From an uncultured Flavobacteriales bacterium (GTDB lineage Bacteria; Bacteroidota; Bacteroidia; Flavobacteriales_D; Crocinitomicaceae), in contig CAJXMN010000018.1 of NCBI GenBank assembly GCA_913056215.1, positions 1-38,162 of the forward strand: 38,162 nucleotides of DNA, given 5' to 3'. A program made the translations under genes and the position numbers. The notes under the pieces are model-generated. The model searched no databases. It was given only the letters and a program-made list of their open reading frames with translations, and was not told the DNA's origin. Position 1 is the stretch's first letter, and each line of letters begins with the position of its first letter. Positions 13,258 through 22,686 of the stretch are shown here, piece by piece.

Positions 13258-14856
13258 CTAACTGCCTTCAGCAACCTTAAATTCGGAGGTCTTGTGAAAG
13301 GTAATATCCGGATAATCACGCTCTGCCATTTCAAGTAAAAATGGTGTTTCGGCAAGAAAAACTAAATTGTCATCTTTATCCTTGGCAATATTACCAATTT
13401 TTGCCTTTTTAAATGTTGATAGCTGATCTTGGTTATCAGATGTAATCCAACATGCTTTATGAAAATTGAGGGAGGTAAATGAACATTTAGCACCATATTC
13501 ATGCTTGAGACGATAAGCAATCACATCAAACTGAAGTTGGCCAACAGTCCCTACGATTTTTCTACTACCTGGTTCCTGGATAAAGAGTTGAGCGACCCCT
13601 TCATCCATGAGTTGTCGAATGCCTTTTTCGAGCTGTTTCGACTTCATCGGATCGTCGTTGCGCAATTCTTGAAATATTTCTGGTGAAAAGGATGGAATTC
13701 CCACAAAATTTAAGTCGCGTCCTTCTGTCATGGTGTCGCCAATCTTAAAATTTCCAGTATCATAAAGGCCAACCACGTCACCAGGAAATGCTTCGTCCAC
13801 AATACTTTTATCTCTCGCCATAAAAGAAGTGGGGTTGGGAAACTTCAGCTTTTTGCCTTTCCGAACGTGTTTATAAAAAGTATTACGTTTAAATTTACCA
13901 GAGACGATACGTAAAAAAGCGATACGATCCCGATGTTTCGGGTCGAGGTTGGCATGAATCTTAAAAACGAATCCAGAAAATTTATCTTCTTGGGGTTCTA
14001 CAAAAGTGTTATCTGTAGCGCGACCTCGGGGAGAAGGTGAGATTTCTATAAAGGCATCGAGTAATTCGCGAACCCCGAAGTTATTTACTGCGGAACCAAA
14101 AAATACGGGCGCAGTTTTTCCTTTTAAATAGTGCTCAACGTCAAAAGGATCATAAACCCCTTCAACAAGCTCCACCTCCTCGCGTAGCTCTTTGGCACTA
14201 TCTGCTCCGATGATTTCATCGAGCTGTGGATCGCTTAGATCTTTAAACTTGATCAGTTCTTCATTAATTTTTGTTTTACTGGCGTGAAACAGTGACAATT
14301 CTTCTTTATAAATATTATAGACGCCTTTGAATTGATCACCATCACCGATAGGCCAGGCGAGGGGACGAACATTTATCTTGAGCTTAGTTTCAATTTCATC
14401 GAGTAAATCCATCGGGTCCTTTCCGAAGCGATCCATTTTATTAATAAAAACAATAACGGGGGTGTTTCGCATACGGCAGACTTCCATGAGTTTCTCGGTC
14501 TGACTCTCTACACCGTTAGCGTTATCGATGACCAGGATTACACTATCTACTGCCGTCAATGTACGATAAGTATCTTCTGCAAAATCCTTGTGCCCTGGAG
14601 TATCCAGGATATTAATTTGCTTGTTTTTATACTCGAAAGCCATGACCGATGTAGCTACAGAAATCCCTCTTTGTTTTTCGATTTCCATAAAATCGGAAGT
14701 GGCGGTTTTCTTGATTTTATTGCTCTTAACGGCACCTGCGGTTTGAATTGCACCACCAAAAAGCAGCAATTTTTCTGTTAAAGTCGTTTTACCAGCATCC
14801 GGGTGAGAGATAATTCCAAATGTTCTCCTCTTTTCGATTTCGTCTTGTTCTGCCAT
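13258..14856 (-). CDS. prfC: Peptide chain release factor 3
   Basis: A 532-aa translational GTPase that ejects RF1/RF2 from the ribosome after peptide release and takes part in quality control after mis-incorporation. The GTPase motifs are clear: P-loop [13 protein letters not shown] near residue 20, the RGISV switch I element, [14 protein letters not shown] (switch II), [12 protein letters not shown] (NKxD) and a downstream [12 protein letters not shown]. The RF3-specific domains II and III follow ([32 protein letters not shown]) up to the end. The length is standard. It lies 110 bp after the FAH-family gene, perhaps as the last gene of the exonuclease-FAH-prfC unit. Confidence 0.96.
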   Translation of the reverse strand: MAEQDEIEKRRTFGIISHPDAGKTTLTEKLLLFGGAIQTAGAVKSNKIKKTATSDFMEIEKQRGISVATSVMAFEYKNKQINILDTPGHKDFAEDTYRTLTAVDSVILVIDNANGVESQTEKLMEVCRMRNTPVIVFINKMDRFGKDPMDLLDEIETKLKINVRPLAWPIGDGDQFKGVYNIYKEELSLFHASKTKINEELIKFKDLSDPQLDEIIGADSAKELREEVELVEGVYDPFDVEHYLKGKTAPVFFGSAVNNFGVRELLDAFIEISPSPRGRATDNTFVEPQEDKFSGFVFKIHANLDPKHRDRIAFLRIVSGKFKRNTFYKHVRKGKKLKFPNPTSFMARDKSIVDEAFPGDVVGLYDTGNFKIGDTMTEGRDLNFVGIPSFSPEIFQELRNDDPMKSKQLEKGIRQLMDEGVAQLFIQEPGSRKIVGTVGQLQFDVIAYRLKHEYGAKCSFTSLNFHKACWITSDNQDQLSTFKKAKIGNIAKDKDDNLVFLAETPFLLEMAERDYPDITFHKTSEFKVAEGS

Positions 14857-14966
14857 TGAAGCTTAAATTCTGTGATTTGATACGAACGCCCCAAATTTAG
14901 TGCTAATTTATTTTTTAGCAGGGGTGATTCATAGTTATTACTCGAGATAATCTATGATAAATGAAT

Positions 14967-15578
14967 TTATTTAATTTTAATATCGAGCAATTGTTCATCT
15001 TCGATAAAACCACTTAATCGATCACCTATTTGGACGGGTCCAACCCCTTCAGGAGTTCCAGTAAAGATAAAATCTCCTATCTTGAGCGTCATAAATTGAG
15101 AGACATAAGCAATAAGTTGATCGACATGAAAAATCATGTTTTTGCTGTTGCCTTGTTGAACGATTTCACCATTTTTTTCTAAACGAAAATTGAGATTATC
15201 CAGGTTGTAATCTTCTAATGGAAGAAATTTTGGACCAACTGGAGCGCTGTTTTCGAATGCTTTTGCAATTTCCCAGGGTTGTCCATTCTTTTTACATTCC
15301 GCTTGCAAGTCGCGAGCAGTAAAGTCAATACCTAGTCCGACGTGGTCATAATAATCACCAGCGTATTTCTGAGCAATGTTTTTTCCGAGTTTATTGATTT
15401 TGATCACCAATTCACATTCATAATGGAGGTCATTGGTGAAATCCGGGTAGAAAAATGGATTTTTACGCGGCAAAAGTGCCGTGTCAGGTTTCATGAAAAA
15501 CATCGGACGATCGGGAATCTGAGCTTGCATTTCTTTAGCGTGATTCACGTAGTTTCTACCGATACAAATAATTTTCAT
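14967..15578 (-). CDS. Fumarylacetoacetate hydrolase-family protein
   Basis: A 203-aa protein of the short FAH family, whose members cleave or decarboxylate beta-dicarbonyl acids (acylpyruvates, oxaloacetate). The first residues MKIICIGRNYVNHAKEM and PMFFMKPDTALL are typical. The metal-binding acidic triad lies in LHYECELVIKI (two Glu) and in the downstream GLGIDFTARDLQ (Asp), followed by the FTGTPEGVGPVQIGD loop. The substrate is unknown; the short form without the N-terminal extension resembles FAHD1-type acylpyruvase/oxaloacetate decarboxylase. It is separated by 24 bp from the exonuclease gene upstream and is probably co-transcribed with it. Confidence 0.88.
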   Translation of the reverse strand: MKIICIGRNYVNHAKEMQAQIPDRPMFFMKPDTALLPRKNPFFYPDFTNDLHYECELVIKINKLGKNIAQKYAGDYYDHVGLGIDFTARDLQAECKKNGQPWEIAKAFENSAPVGPKFLPLEDYNLDNLNFRLEKNGEIVQQGNSKNMIFHVDQLIAYVSQFMTLKIGDFIFTGTPEGVGPVQIGDRLSGFIEDEQLLDIKIK

Positions 15579-15602
15579 ATGGATGAAGTCTTTTAACGTT
15601 TC

Positions 15603-16463
15603 TTACTGACCAAATTTGTTTTTCAATGCATCTATTTTGGTCTCCATTTTCTGTTGTTCTTTCTCTTTGCGTATTGCTTTTAATCGCTGCCGTTCAGCTT
15701 TAATGCGTTCCATTTCTGCCTTCAAAACGGCTTTGGTATAGCGCGGAAAATTACCATTAAGCATCCAGCCATAATATCCCGGTTCTTGATTAGCAACCTC
15801 TTCAATAGTCTTACCTTTGTGTTTACCAAAGTTGTAAATAGGCTTGCCGTCTTTATTTTTAGCCAGTCGACCTGCAAAATCAATAATTTCGTGCTTAGTA
15901 TTTTTGGAAAATTCAGAAAGGTACTCAATGTCTCCTTTTAAATCTTCGTAGCGTTCTATTTGAGCTTTAAGCACCTCGAAAGTAGCATTGGTATCTGCCG
16001 ATGCATTATGGGCATCATTCAAGTCTTTATTACAGTAAAATTTATACGCAGCGACCAAGGTTCTTTGTTCCATTTTATGGAAAATATTTTGAACGTCTAT
16101 AAATTTGCGATTAGAGACATCAAATGAGTGATCCACGCGCAGAAACTCTTCAGCTAACATCGGGATATCAAATTTGTTGGAATTAAATCCGGCTAAGTCA
16201 GCACTCCCCAAAAAAGCAGCAAGGTCATCTGCGACATCTTTAAATGTGGGGGCATTTTGAACATCCTCATCACTGATTCCGTGAATTTCTGTGCTTTCAC
16301 TTGAAATAGGCATTTGTGGGTTTAATCGTTTTACCCATTCTTCCTGTTCTCCTGACGGTGTGATTTTTAATACTGCAATCTCAACGATTCGATCAGACGA
16401 TACATCCAATCCAGTCGATTCAATATCAAAAACGGCCAGGTCATTATTAAGATTCAAATTCAT
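15603..16463 (-). CDS. DEDDh 3'-5' exonuclease (DNA polymerase III epsilon-like) with a C-terminal extension
   Basis: A 286-aa exonuclease. Exo I is LAVFDIESTG (D13 and E15), with HGISDEDV following; Exo II is AGFNSNKFDIPML; Exo III is AHNASADTNATFEVL with the catalytic His and Asp. After residue about 200 there is a domain with GRLAKNKDGKPIYNFGKHKG and GYYGWMLNGNFP, which resembles the extra domain of exonuclease X-like proteins, and then a highly charged coiled tail. The role is DNA proofreading or repair in the cytoplasm. The start is ATG 16463, not the in-frame ATG at 16493, because that upstream codon lies within the hairpin that terminates the preceding gene. Confidence 0.88.
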   Translation of the reverse strand: MNLNLNNDLAVFDIESTGLDVSSDRIVEIAVLKITPSGEQEEWVKRLNPQMPISSESTEIHGISDEDVQNAPTFKDVADDLAAFLGSADLAGFNSNKFDIPMLAEEFLRVDHSFDVSNRKFIDVQNIFHKMEQRTLVAAYKFYCNKDLNDAHNASADTNATFEVLKAQIERYEDLKGDIEYLSEFSKNTKHEIIDFAGRLAKNKDGKPIYNFGKHKGKTIEEVANQEPGYYGWMLNGNFPRYTKAVLKAEMERIKAERQRLKAIRKEKEQQKMETKIDALKNKFGQ

Positions 16464-16473
16464 ATCATAAATA

Positions 16474-16499
16474 ATAAAAAAGCGGGTTTTCACCCGCTT
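16474..16499 (-). terminator. Rho-independent terminator of the SPOR-containing envelope gene
   Basis: On the minus strand an 8-bp stem AAGCGGGT / ACCCGCTT closes a 4-nt loop (GAAA) and is followed by CTTTTTTATT. It lies 23 nt after the stop of the 18966-16522 gene and 10 nt before the exonuclease start, so it separates the two transcripts. It also rules out the longer exonuclease start. Confidence 0.85.
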
Positions 16500-16521
16500 A
16501 AAATTTCTACATGCGCAAATA

Positions 16522-18966
16522 TCACTGCTTTGTATTTAATATCCAAGAAGATTGGCTAACTTCTCTACGAGCGCGTTCAAGAAGTTCCTTTACACCGCTG
16601 ATTTTGTTGGAAGAACCGGCAGAAACAACATGCATACCATTGCGCTTACCAATGATCTTACCTTCAAATCCTTTGTCTTTTAAATTTTGGACCATGCCTT
16701 CTGCATATTTAATGCGATTGAAGACGCCAGTAATAACATGATAATTATAATCACTTTCTATCATTTGTCCAGCATGGAACTCATCCCCTTGTTCATCGAC
16801 GTACATGGTCGTGTTTTCTCTTTGTACAACTCCTTTTTTTACTTCTTCATCTTCAGACTCGAGCTGAACGATCTCATCGCCCATGCTGTTTACACCATCC
16901 AGATTAATGCTCGCAAACTGATAAGGAGCGTATTTTTCGATGTCCATCCAATCTTCCTGATATTCTGGACCAGCTACTTGAATATCATCTACAATAACAT
17001 CAACGACATTGTTTAATTCTTGTTCTTCGAAATAATTGATGAGTAGTTGTTTCAGTTCATTGGCACGTTTTTGGGCTAATACTTCATTGTTTTCGAATGT
17101 TTTTGTAGGCACTTCCGAAGCAGATGAATTGATGGTTAATTCAACACTTGATCTTCCACGGTCAATTTGCTGCTGAAGTGAGTCCAGGAATATTTTTAAG
17201 GCACCTTTTTCTGGATCTAATTGATTTTTATTATAACCAAAAAAGTGCTTCATTTTCAATGGTTCATAGGAGGCAAGCAGTTCTTTTTGATCTACAGGAG
17301 ACATGGTTGATAAATCCAACACGATGTGACGATAGATTTCTTCATATCCTTTATCACATGAAGTTGTTATGATCTCCTTGGAGATTTCTGTTTGTGCGTT
17401 ATCGTAGTGGAAGGTCACTTCGTATTCACGACAAGGGTAGAGCGAAGCGAAAAAAGTACCGTCTGAAATTCTTGGGAATAAAGAAATCTCATAAGGCTCC
17501 TCACAATTAAGACATTTAACTGTAAATGCTACATCTTCAGGAAGTGGATCGCCGGTGCTGGTTTCAATTTCACCTTTGAGTACGGCAATGTCTTCCACAC
17601 CGTGTTCTTTATTCTTGATTTCATAAATATCTTTCTCTCCTAAACCACTGGGACGAAAAGAAGTAAGATATCCCGTAAAACCATCGACGGTAGTCGTATA
17701 ATAAATGTCATCTCCAGTAGAATTTAGTGGGTAGCCTAAGTTTTCCGGCACTGACCAGGAGCCGTCCTCTTTCAATGTTGTTTTAAAAATATCGAAACCG
17801 CCCATGCTTTTAGGACCGTTATGAGCAAAATATATCGTCTCGTTATCTATTGCAATGAACGGAGCATCTTCATCATATTCTGAATTGATGGGGGCCCCCA
17901 CGTTGACGGGTTTACTCCATTTACCATTTTCTAATTTATCGATGCGATAAATATCGCGTCCTCCAAGACCACCTTTACGGTCAGAGGCAAACAATTTGAA
18001 TGTACCATCTGGTGCAACAGTCATGTGCGGTTCCCAAGCTTTTGTATTGACGCCTTTCGTCTCTAGTTTTTTAAGATCGCGAAACTGGCTTCCTTCAAAA
18101 TCAGAATAGTAGATATCACCGTTTCCGGATACATCTTTATAGGCATAAATGCGTCGTTCATCAATACTTACGGCCATGGTGGCTTCGTTGTGATCAGGAG
18201 TACAAAACTCCATCAATCGCGGTTGAATCCAGTTATCATTAAAATCTTTGTAGGACACGTAAATATCTTCTAGATAGAGATTTGTTCCTGGCTCTTTAAT
18301 CCCGGCATTACTCGAATCAGGTCGAATTCTGCGTGAAGTAAAATAAATGGCAGAACCATCGAGTGAAATCACTGGACTATAGTCTGGATATTTACTATTG
18401 ACACCATTCCCCAGGTTTTCTACTTCATAGTCAACAGGGTTGTCGATTTGCTTTTTAGCTACATTACATTGTTGAATAGCTGTTTGAGCCTTTTGATGGT
18501 ATTCGTCAGATTCGGAGCTTCTATCTAGATACTGATTGTAATAATCGAGCGCTTTATCAATTTTCTTACTATGATGATAGAGTTTTCCTAGATGGAAGAG
18601 AGCAGATACTGGTGCTCCTTTTTCTTTTGTGGAAAATAAATCGTAATTCTTCGATATTTTGGTAACCGCTTTCTCCAAATAGGGTTTTGAACGCGTAAAG
18701 TCATCCGAAGACTTCATTATTGCATACCCTTTTCGAAATAGATAATTTGCATTATTAGGTTGAAATTCGAGTAATTTATCCGCCGTGAGCAACGCATGAT
18801 AATATTCTTCATTGATATTCATCACCGTGTTGAGTTCAACAATTTCTTTTTCTGAAGCTTCAGCTATTATTTGACGGACTTCTTCTTCTGTGAAATCTTG
18901 AGCAAACGTAGCCGAACCAATGATAAAGGAAAAAATAAGTAGCGAAATTTTAACACAATTATTCAT
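16522..18966 (-). CDS. PorE-like envelope protein: TPR, PD40, CRD, OmpA-like and SPOR domains
   Basis: An 814-aa exported protein. Residues 1-22 are a signal peptide ending FA-Q. TPR-like helices span about 45-170. Repeated PD40/WD40-like beta-propeller blades run from 180 to 450 (SPVISLDGSAIYFTSRR, GGRDIYRIDKLENGKWSKP, SMGGFDIFKTTL). A carboxypeptidase-regulatory-like domain covers about 455-545 and an OmpA-like domain about 572-695. The C-terminus (741-811) is a SPOR domain (YHVITGVF, AEGMVQNLKDKGFEGKI, MHVVSAG). In T9SS organisms PorE links the secretion machine to peptidoglycan. Here the OmpA domain lacks the normal TDxxG peptidoglycan-binding Asp, while SPOR binds denuded glycan. It lies 67 bp after its paralogue. 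ATG 18966 is preferred over the in-frame GTG at 18972. Confidence 0.85.
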   Translation of the reverse strand: MNNCVKISLLIFSFIIGSATFAQDFTEEEVRQIIAEASEKEIVELNTVMNINEEYYHALLTADKLLEFQPNNANYLFRKGYAIMKSSDDFTRSKPYLEKAVTKISKNYDLFSTKEKGAPVSALFHLGKLYHHSKKIDKALDYYNQYLDRSSESDEYHQKAQTAIQQCNVAKKQIDNPVDYEVENLGNGVNSKYPDYSPVISLDGSAIYFTSRRIRPDSSNAGIKEPGTNLYLEDIYVSYKDFNDNWIQPRLMEFCTPDHNEATMAVSIDERRIYAYKDVSGNGDIYYSDFEGSQFRDLKKLETKGVNTKAWEPHMTVAPDGTFKLFASDRKGGLGGRDIYRIDKLENGKWSKPVNVGAPINSEYDEDAPFIAIDNETIYFAHNGPKSMGGFDIFKTTLKEDGSWSVPENLGYPLNSTGDDIYYTTTVDGFTGYLTSFRPSGLGEKDIYEIKNKEHGVEDIAVLKGEIETSTGDPLPEDVAFTVKCLNCEEPYEISLFPRISDGTFFASLYPCREYEVTFHYDNAQTEISKEIITTSCDKGYEEIYRHIVLDLSTMSPVDQKELLASYEPLKMKHFFGYNKNQLDPEKGALKIFLDSLQQQIDRGRSSVELTINSSASEVPTKTFENNEVLAQKRANELKQLLINYFEEQELNNVVDVIVDDIQVAGPEYQEDWMDIEKYAPYQFASINLDGVNSMGDEIVQLESEDEEVKKGVVQRENTTMYVDEQGDEFHAGQMIESDYNYHVITGVFNRIKYAEGMVQNLKDKGFEGKIIGKRNGMHVVSAGSSNKISGVKELLERARREVSQSSWILNTKQ

Positions 18967-19033
18967 AAGCACGTTATTAATCTAAGTATGTGTTTACTGA
19001 TTTTTCGCAAATAGGTTACATCAAATTGTGAAA

Positions 19034-21175
19034 TTACTGACCTTCGAGCTCTTGATCTTTAGAGTTTAATTCCTCGACCTTCTCTTCTTCCTCACCATTT
19101 ACGTGAATCTGAACATACTGGTATGGAGCGTACTTGTCTATGTTTTTGTGGGTTCCGTATACGTAACGCGGCCCATTAACACCGACTTTATTCGTTTTAA
19201 TTACTACTTTTCCACTGAGCGTTGCATCTTGATCAATAAATTTGCGGAGTTGTTTAACAGTTTTTTCAGCTCGAGCACGAGCGAGATCCATGTTCGAATC
19301 GTAAGTTCGTGTAGTCACTTTTGATGCAGAAGCGTTCACTTCAATTTCAAATGTTTCTCTTCCATTTTCTGCTTGTGCAATCATTTTATCCAAGAGCTTT
19401 TTCATACTTCCTTTTTCCGTTGAAAGCTTTGTATTGTTGTAAGCAAATATATGTTTCAGACGGATAGGGTTATATTCGTAATCGATTGAAGTTACAGTAT
19501 CTTCTGGTTCAACAACAGCCATGGTTGATAGATCTAACAAAATGGTTTTACTAATTTCTTCAAAATCTTTCGCACAATTGGTCGTGATTTTTTCTTGATG
19601 GAATTCTGTTTCACCGTCGTTGTGGTGAAAAATCATTTTGTACTCTCGACATGGTTGCAAGCTAGAAAAGAAACTTCCATCACTGAGACGAGGTCGTATC
19701 ACACGGATAGAGGGATCCCCACAATTCACACACTCTAACGTAAAGGCCACATCCTCTGGAAGCTGCTCTCCGGATGTGGTGATAATTTCACCTGTTAAAA
19801 TAGCGACATTGTTGATTCCGAGGTAGTTGTTCTTAATCTCATAAATATCTTTCTCTCCTTCTCCGTTGGGTCGAAATGAACTCAAGTAACCTGTTAACCC
19901 ATCTGCTGTTGTGGTGTAATAGATATCATCTCCCATCGAATTGAGCGGGACGCCAAGGTTAATAGGGTCACTCCACTCTTGTTCATCATTGACGATTGAG
20001 ACAAATACATCAAATCCACCCATACTCTTTTCCCCATTGTGTGAAAAGTACAATGTTTTGTTATCCACAGAGATAAACGGTGAATCTTCATCGTGCTTGG
20101 TGTTAATTTTTGGTCCTAAATTTTGGGGAGCACTCCATTCACCATTGGGTAGTTTTACTAATCGATAAATATCGCGACCACCAAAACCACCTTCTCGGTC
20201 CGAAGAAAAGTATTTATACTTTCCATCGGGACTGACTGTCATGTGGGGTTCCCAAGCATCAGTATTGACCCCCTCGGTCTCGACAGGTTGTAGTTTTTTA
20301 AATTTACTATCTTCAAATTCGGAATAGAAAATATCACCATTTCCAGCGTCATCTTTGTACAGATAAATAACCCGCTCATCAGTACTTACCGCTACGGTAG
20401 CCTCGTTGCGCTCTACACTGCAGAGATCCAGCAACTCAGGCTCACTCCAGACACCCTGTCTCTCACGATATGCAACATAAACGTCCTCTAGGTATTGATT
20501 TTTGTACGGTTCCTTGTAATCCTTATTCGAACCATCTTCCCGCAATCGTCTGGATGTAAAATACAAAGCCCCTCCATCCAGGGATACAATAGGAGAATAA
20601 TCTGGAGCTTTAGAGTTAATTGTTTCACCCAAGTTGACAATTTTATAATCGCGCGGATTTTTGAGAAACTCTTCCGCGACTTCACATTGCTTGAGCATGA
20701 GCTTTGCTTTATCGACTACTTCGGAACCTTTTGGTGGGTTTTCCAAAAATGTCTTGTAATTCGATGTAGCCTTTTCAATTTCAGCACCAAGATGATAACA
20801 CCTTCCTAAATAAAAGTAACTTTCTAAGGGACCATCATCTTCATTGGGAGAAAAGAGGTCATAATTTTTAGTAATACTTGTTTTCGCTTTTTTGAAATAA
20901 GGTATTGCTTTAGAGTAATTGCTTACAGAGTTAAATAAGGCGTAGCCTTTCCTGTAGTTGTAATTTGCATTTTCTGGTTGTTTCTTCAGAAGCTCATCGA
21001 TAACCATGAGCGATTGATGGTAATAACCATCCATAAGCATGAGTGTGTTCTTTTGCACCATTTCTCGCTCATCCGCCGTTTCTAAAAACATCTCTACTTC
21101 TTCATTGGTCATCTGAGAAAAGGTGACACTTGAGAATAAAAATGTTAATACCAGTAAAAGACTAAAATTTTTCAT
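19034..21175 (-). CDS. PorE-like envelope protein: TPR, PD40, CRD and OmpA-like domains (paralogue without SPOR)
   Basis: A 713-aa protein with a signal peptide (residues 1-20, ending TFS-Q) and the same domain order as its downstream neighbour: TPR (about 45-170), PD40 blades (180-450, for example SPIVSLDGGALYFTSRR and GGRDIYRLVKLPNGEWSAP), a carboxypeptidase-regulatory-like domain (455-545), and an OmpA-like domain (575-695). It ends in an acidic tail (EEEEKVEELNSKDQELEG) with no SPOR domain. Long blocks are identical between the two proteins, so they are a tandem duplication. Like the neighbour it has SASKVTT in place of the TDxxG motif of peptidoglycan-binding OmpA domains. It is probably periplasmic or outer-membrane-associated, and one of the two may serve the T9SS or gliding apparatus. 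Confidence 0.85.
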   Translation of the reverse strand: MKNFSLLLVLTFLFSSVTFSQMTNEEVEMFLETADEREMVQKNTLMLMDGYYHQSLMVIDELLKKQPENANYNYRKGYALFNSVSNYSKAIPYFKKAKTSITKNYDLFSPNEDDGPLESYFYLGRCYHLGAEIEKATSNYKTFLENPPKGSEVVDKAKLMLKQCEVAEEFLKNPRDYKIVNLGETINSKAPDYSPIVSLDGGALYFTSRRLREDGSNKDYKEPYKNQYLEDVYVAYRERQGVWSEPELLDLCSVERNEATVAVSTDERVIYLYKDDAGNGDIFYSEFEDSKFKKLQPVETEGVNTDAWEPHMTVSPDGKYKYFSSDREGGFGGRDIYRLVKLPNGEWSAPQNLGPKINTKHDEDSPFISVDNKTLYFSHNGEKSMGGFDVFVSIVNDEQEWSDPINLGVPLNSMGDDIYYTTTADGLTGYLSSFRPNGEGEKDIYEIKNNYLGINNVAILTGEIITTSGEQLPEDVAFTLECVNCGDPSIRVIRPRLSDGSFFSSLQPCREYKMIFHHNDGETEFHQEKITTNCAKDFEEISKTILLDLSTMAVVEPEDTVTSIDYEYNPIRLKHIFAYNNTKLSTEKGSMKKLLDKMIAQAENGRETFEIEVNASASKVTTRTYDSNMDLARARAEKTVKQLRKFIDQDATLSGKVVIKTNKVGVNGPRYVYGTHKNIDKYAPYQYVQIHVNGEEEEKVEELNSKDQELEGQ

Positions 21176-21179
21176 GCCA

Positions 21180-21187
21180 TAAAAATA
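21180..21187 (-). promoter_or_regulatory. Near-consensus -7 element before the 713-aa PorE-like gene
   Basis: On the minus strand TATTTTTA, one base off TAnnTTTG, is followed by four bases (TGGC) and the ATG at 21175. The spacing equals that of the leaderless promoters, but the mismatch is at the last and usually conserved G, and the element overlaps the T-rich end of the E2 terminator hairpin. Confidence 0.25.
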
Positions 21188-21223
21188 AATAATCTCGCTT
21201 AAAATTCATTAAACGAGATTATT
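21188..21223 (-). terminator. Hairpin terminator after the E2 acyltransferase gene
   Basis: A 10-bp stem (AATAATCTCG / CGAGATTATT) is extended inward by a TTAA/TTAA stack after one mismatch, leaving a 6-nt loop. On the minus strand it is followed by TTATTTTTA. It lies 20 nt after the stop of the E2 gene and 12 nt before the start of the 713-aa gene. Confidence 0.6.
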
Positions 21224-21243
21224 AAGTTTTGAGAAATTATATT

Positions 21244-22605
21244 TTAAAGTTGTGTCTCGGGGTCGAAAGCTTCCAAATATTCAGCGACACGTTTTACAAA
21301 CATTCCACCTAACGCACCATCTACCACGCGGTGGTCGTAAGAGTGAGAGAGGTACATTTTGTATCGAATACCGATAAAATCACCGTCTTTGGTTTCAATG
21401 ACTGCCGGAACTTTTCGAATTGCCCCTGTTGCCATAATAGCTACCTGCGGCTGGTTGATAATGGGGGTTCCCATCACATTACCGAAGGTGCCAACATTAG
21501 TAAGTGTATATGTTCCTCCTTGAATATCATCAGAAGAGAGTTTGTTTTCACGTGCATTTCTCGCAAGTTCATTGACTTTTTTGGCCAACCCATATAAGTT
21601 CAGACGATCTGCTTGTTTGATCACAGGAACAATTAAATTACCCGATGGAAGCGCTGCAGCCATACCTATATTGATATCCTTACGCTGTACGATTTTATCA
21701 CCGTCGACACTAATGTTAATGCGAGGGAAATCTTTGATTGCTTTAGCAACAGCCTGAACAAATACCGGAGTGAAGGTAAAGTTCTCTCCTTCCTTTGCTT
21801 TAAAGTCACCTTTGATTTTATTTCTCCAGTTCCAAATGTCGGTCACGTCAGCTTCCACAAATGAGGTTACGTGTGGTGAAGTCTGTTTAGAAGTGACCAT
21901 GTGATCAGCGATCATTTTACGCATGCGATCCATCTCTACAATTTCATCACCAGGCATTGCTGGGACCTTTGAAGGAGCTGGTTGTTTTTTTGCAGCTGGT
22001 TCTTCTCTTGAGGAAGTCGGTTGTTGTGGTTGCGGAGCAGCTGAAGGCTGAGCGGTTTTTCCACTTTTTCGATCTTCCAGGAATCCAAGAACATCTTTTT
22101 TGGTTACACGACTATTCTGACCAGAACCTTCAATAGATTCCAGTTCGTCCATCGTTATATTTTCTTTTGAAGCAATGCTTCGAACAAGCGGAGAATAAAA
22201 TTTACCGCTCGGTCCATTTTTATCAATATCACCCGCGTTACCGCCATCCAGCATTTCAGTACCGGGAATGTCTGAAGAATCTGCTACGGGAGCGGGAGAA
22301 CTGTTAGAGTCTTCACTCGCTTCGTTACTGGTACTTTCAGATTGATCTGATTCAGGAGCGTCTCCGTCAGTAGCAATAACGGCAATGACATCTCCAACTT
22401 GTGCAACTTCATCAACATCAAAAAGAATTTTGCTGACAGTTCCCTCCACCTCTGAAGGTAGTTCGTTGTCAACTTTATCAGTTGCAACTTCTACTAAAGG
22501 TTCGTCCATTTCTACCGTATCGCCAACATTTTTTAACCAATTGGTGATCGTGGCTTCGGTGACACTTTCCCCCATTTTAGGGAGTCGAATTTCTACTTGT
22601 GACAT
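21244..22605 (-). CDS. 2-oxoacid dehydrogenase complex E2 (dihydrolipoamide acyltransferase)
   Basis: A 453-aa acyltransferase core of a 2-oxoacid dehydrogenase complex. The lipoyl domain is residues 1-85 with the modified Lys at K44 (VEVATDKVDNEL). A Ser/Glu/Ala/Pro-rich linker leads to the E1/E3-binding domain (FYSPLVRSIASKENI and SRVTKKDVLGFL, about 136-175), a second Ala/Pro/Gln linker, and the catalytic domain ending in the active-site motif SYDHRVVDG with His425 and Asp429. The lipoyl and catalytic sequences look most like the branched-chain (BCKDH) or broad-specificity E2 of Bacteroidota rather than the pyruvate enzyme, but specificity cannot be fixed by eye. No E1 or E3 gene is adjacent. 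Confidence 0.92.
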   Translation of the reverse strand: MSQVEIRLPKMGESVTEATITNWLKNVGDTVEMDEPLVEVATDKVDNELPSEVEGTVSKILFDVDEVAQVGDVIAVIATDGDAPESDQSESTSNEASEDSNSSPAPVADSSDIPGTEMLDGGNAGDIDKNGPSGKFYSPLVRSIASKENITMDELESIEGSGQNSRVTKKDVLGFLEDRKSGKTAQPSAAPQPQQPTSSREEPAAKKQPAPSKVPAMPGDEIVEMDRMRKMIADHMVTSKQTSPHVTSFVEADVTDIWNWRNKIKGDFKAKEGENFTFTPVFVQAVAKAIKDFPRINISVDGDKIVQRKDINIGMAAALPSGNLIVPVIKQADRLNLYGLAKKVNELARNARENKLSSDDIQGGTYTLTNVGTFGNVMGTPIINQPQVAIMATGAIRKVPAVIETKDGDFIGIRYKMYLSHSYDHRVVDGALGGMFVKRVAEYLEAFDPETQL

Positions 22606-22686
22606 ATCTTTATTTACGTATTATAATCAGAATTCAGATGCACAAAAATAAGGGAAAATTCCGTTAATACAAGTGATTGATAGTGT

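Noticed and set aside
12975-13355. 126-codon minus-strand frame overlapping the end of prfC
   Set aside because: It overlaps prfC out of frame, contains the hairpin repeat and ends in low-complexity residues (LRRGLGGG).
16464-16493. Longer exonuclease start at ATG 16493
   Set aside because: The extra codons form the terminator hairpin of the preceding gene; ATG 16463 precedes the DEDDh domain at the expected distance.
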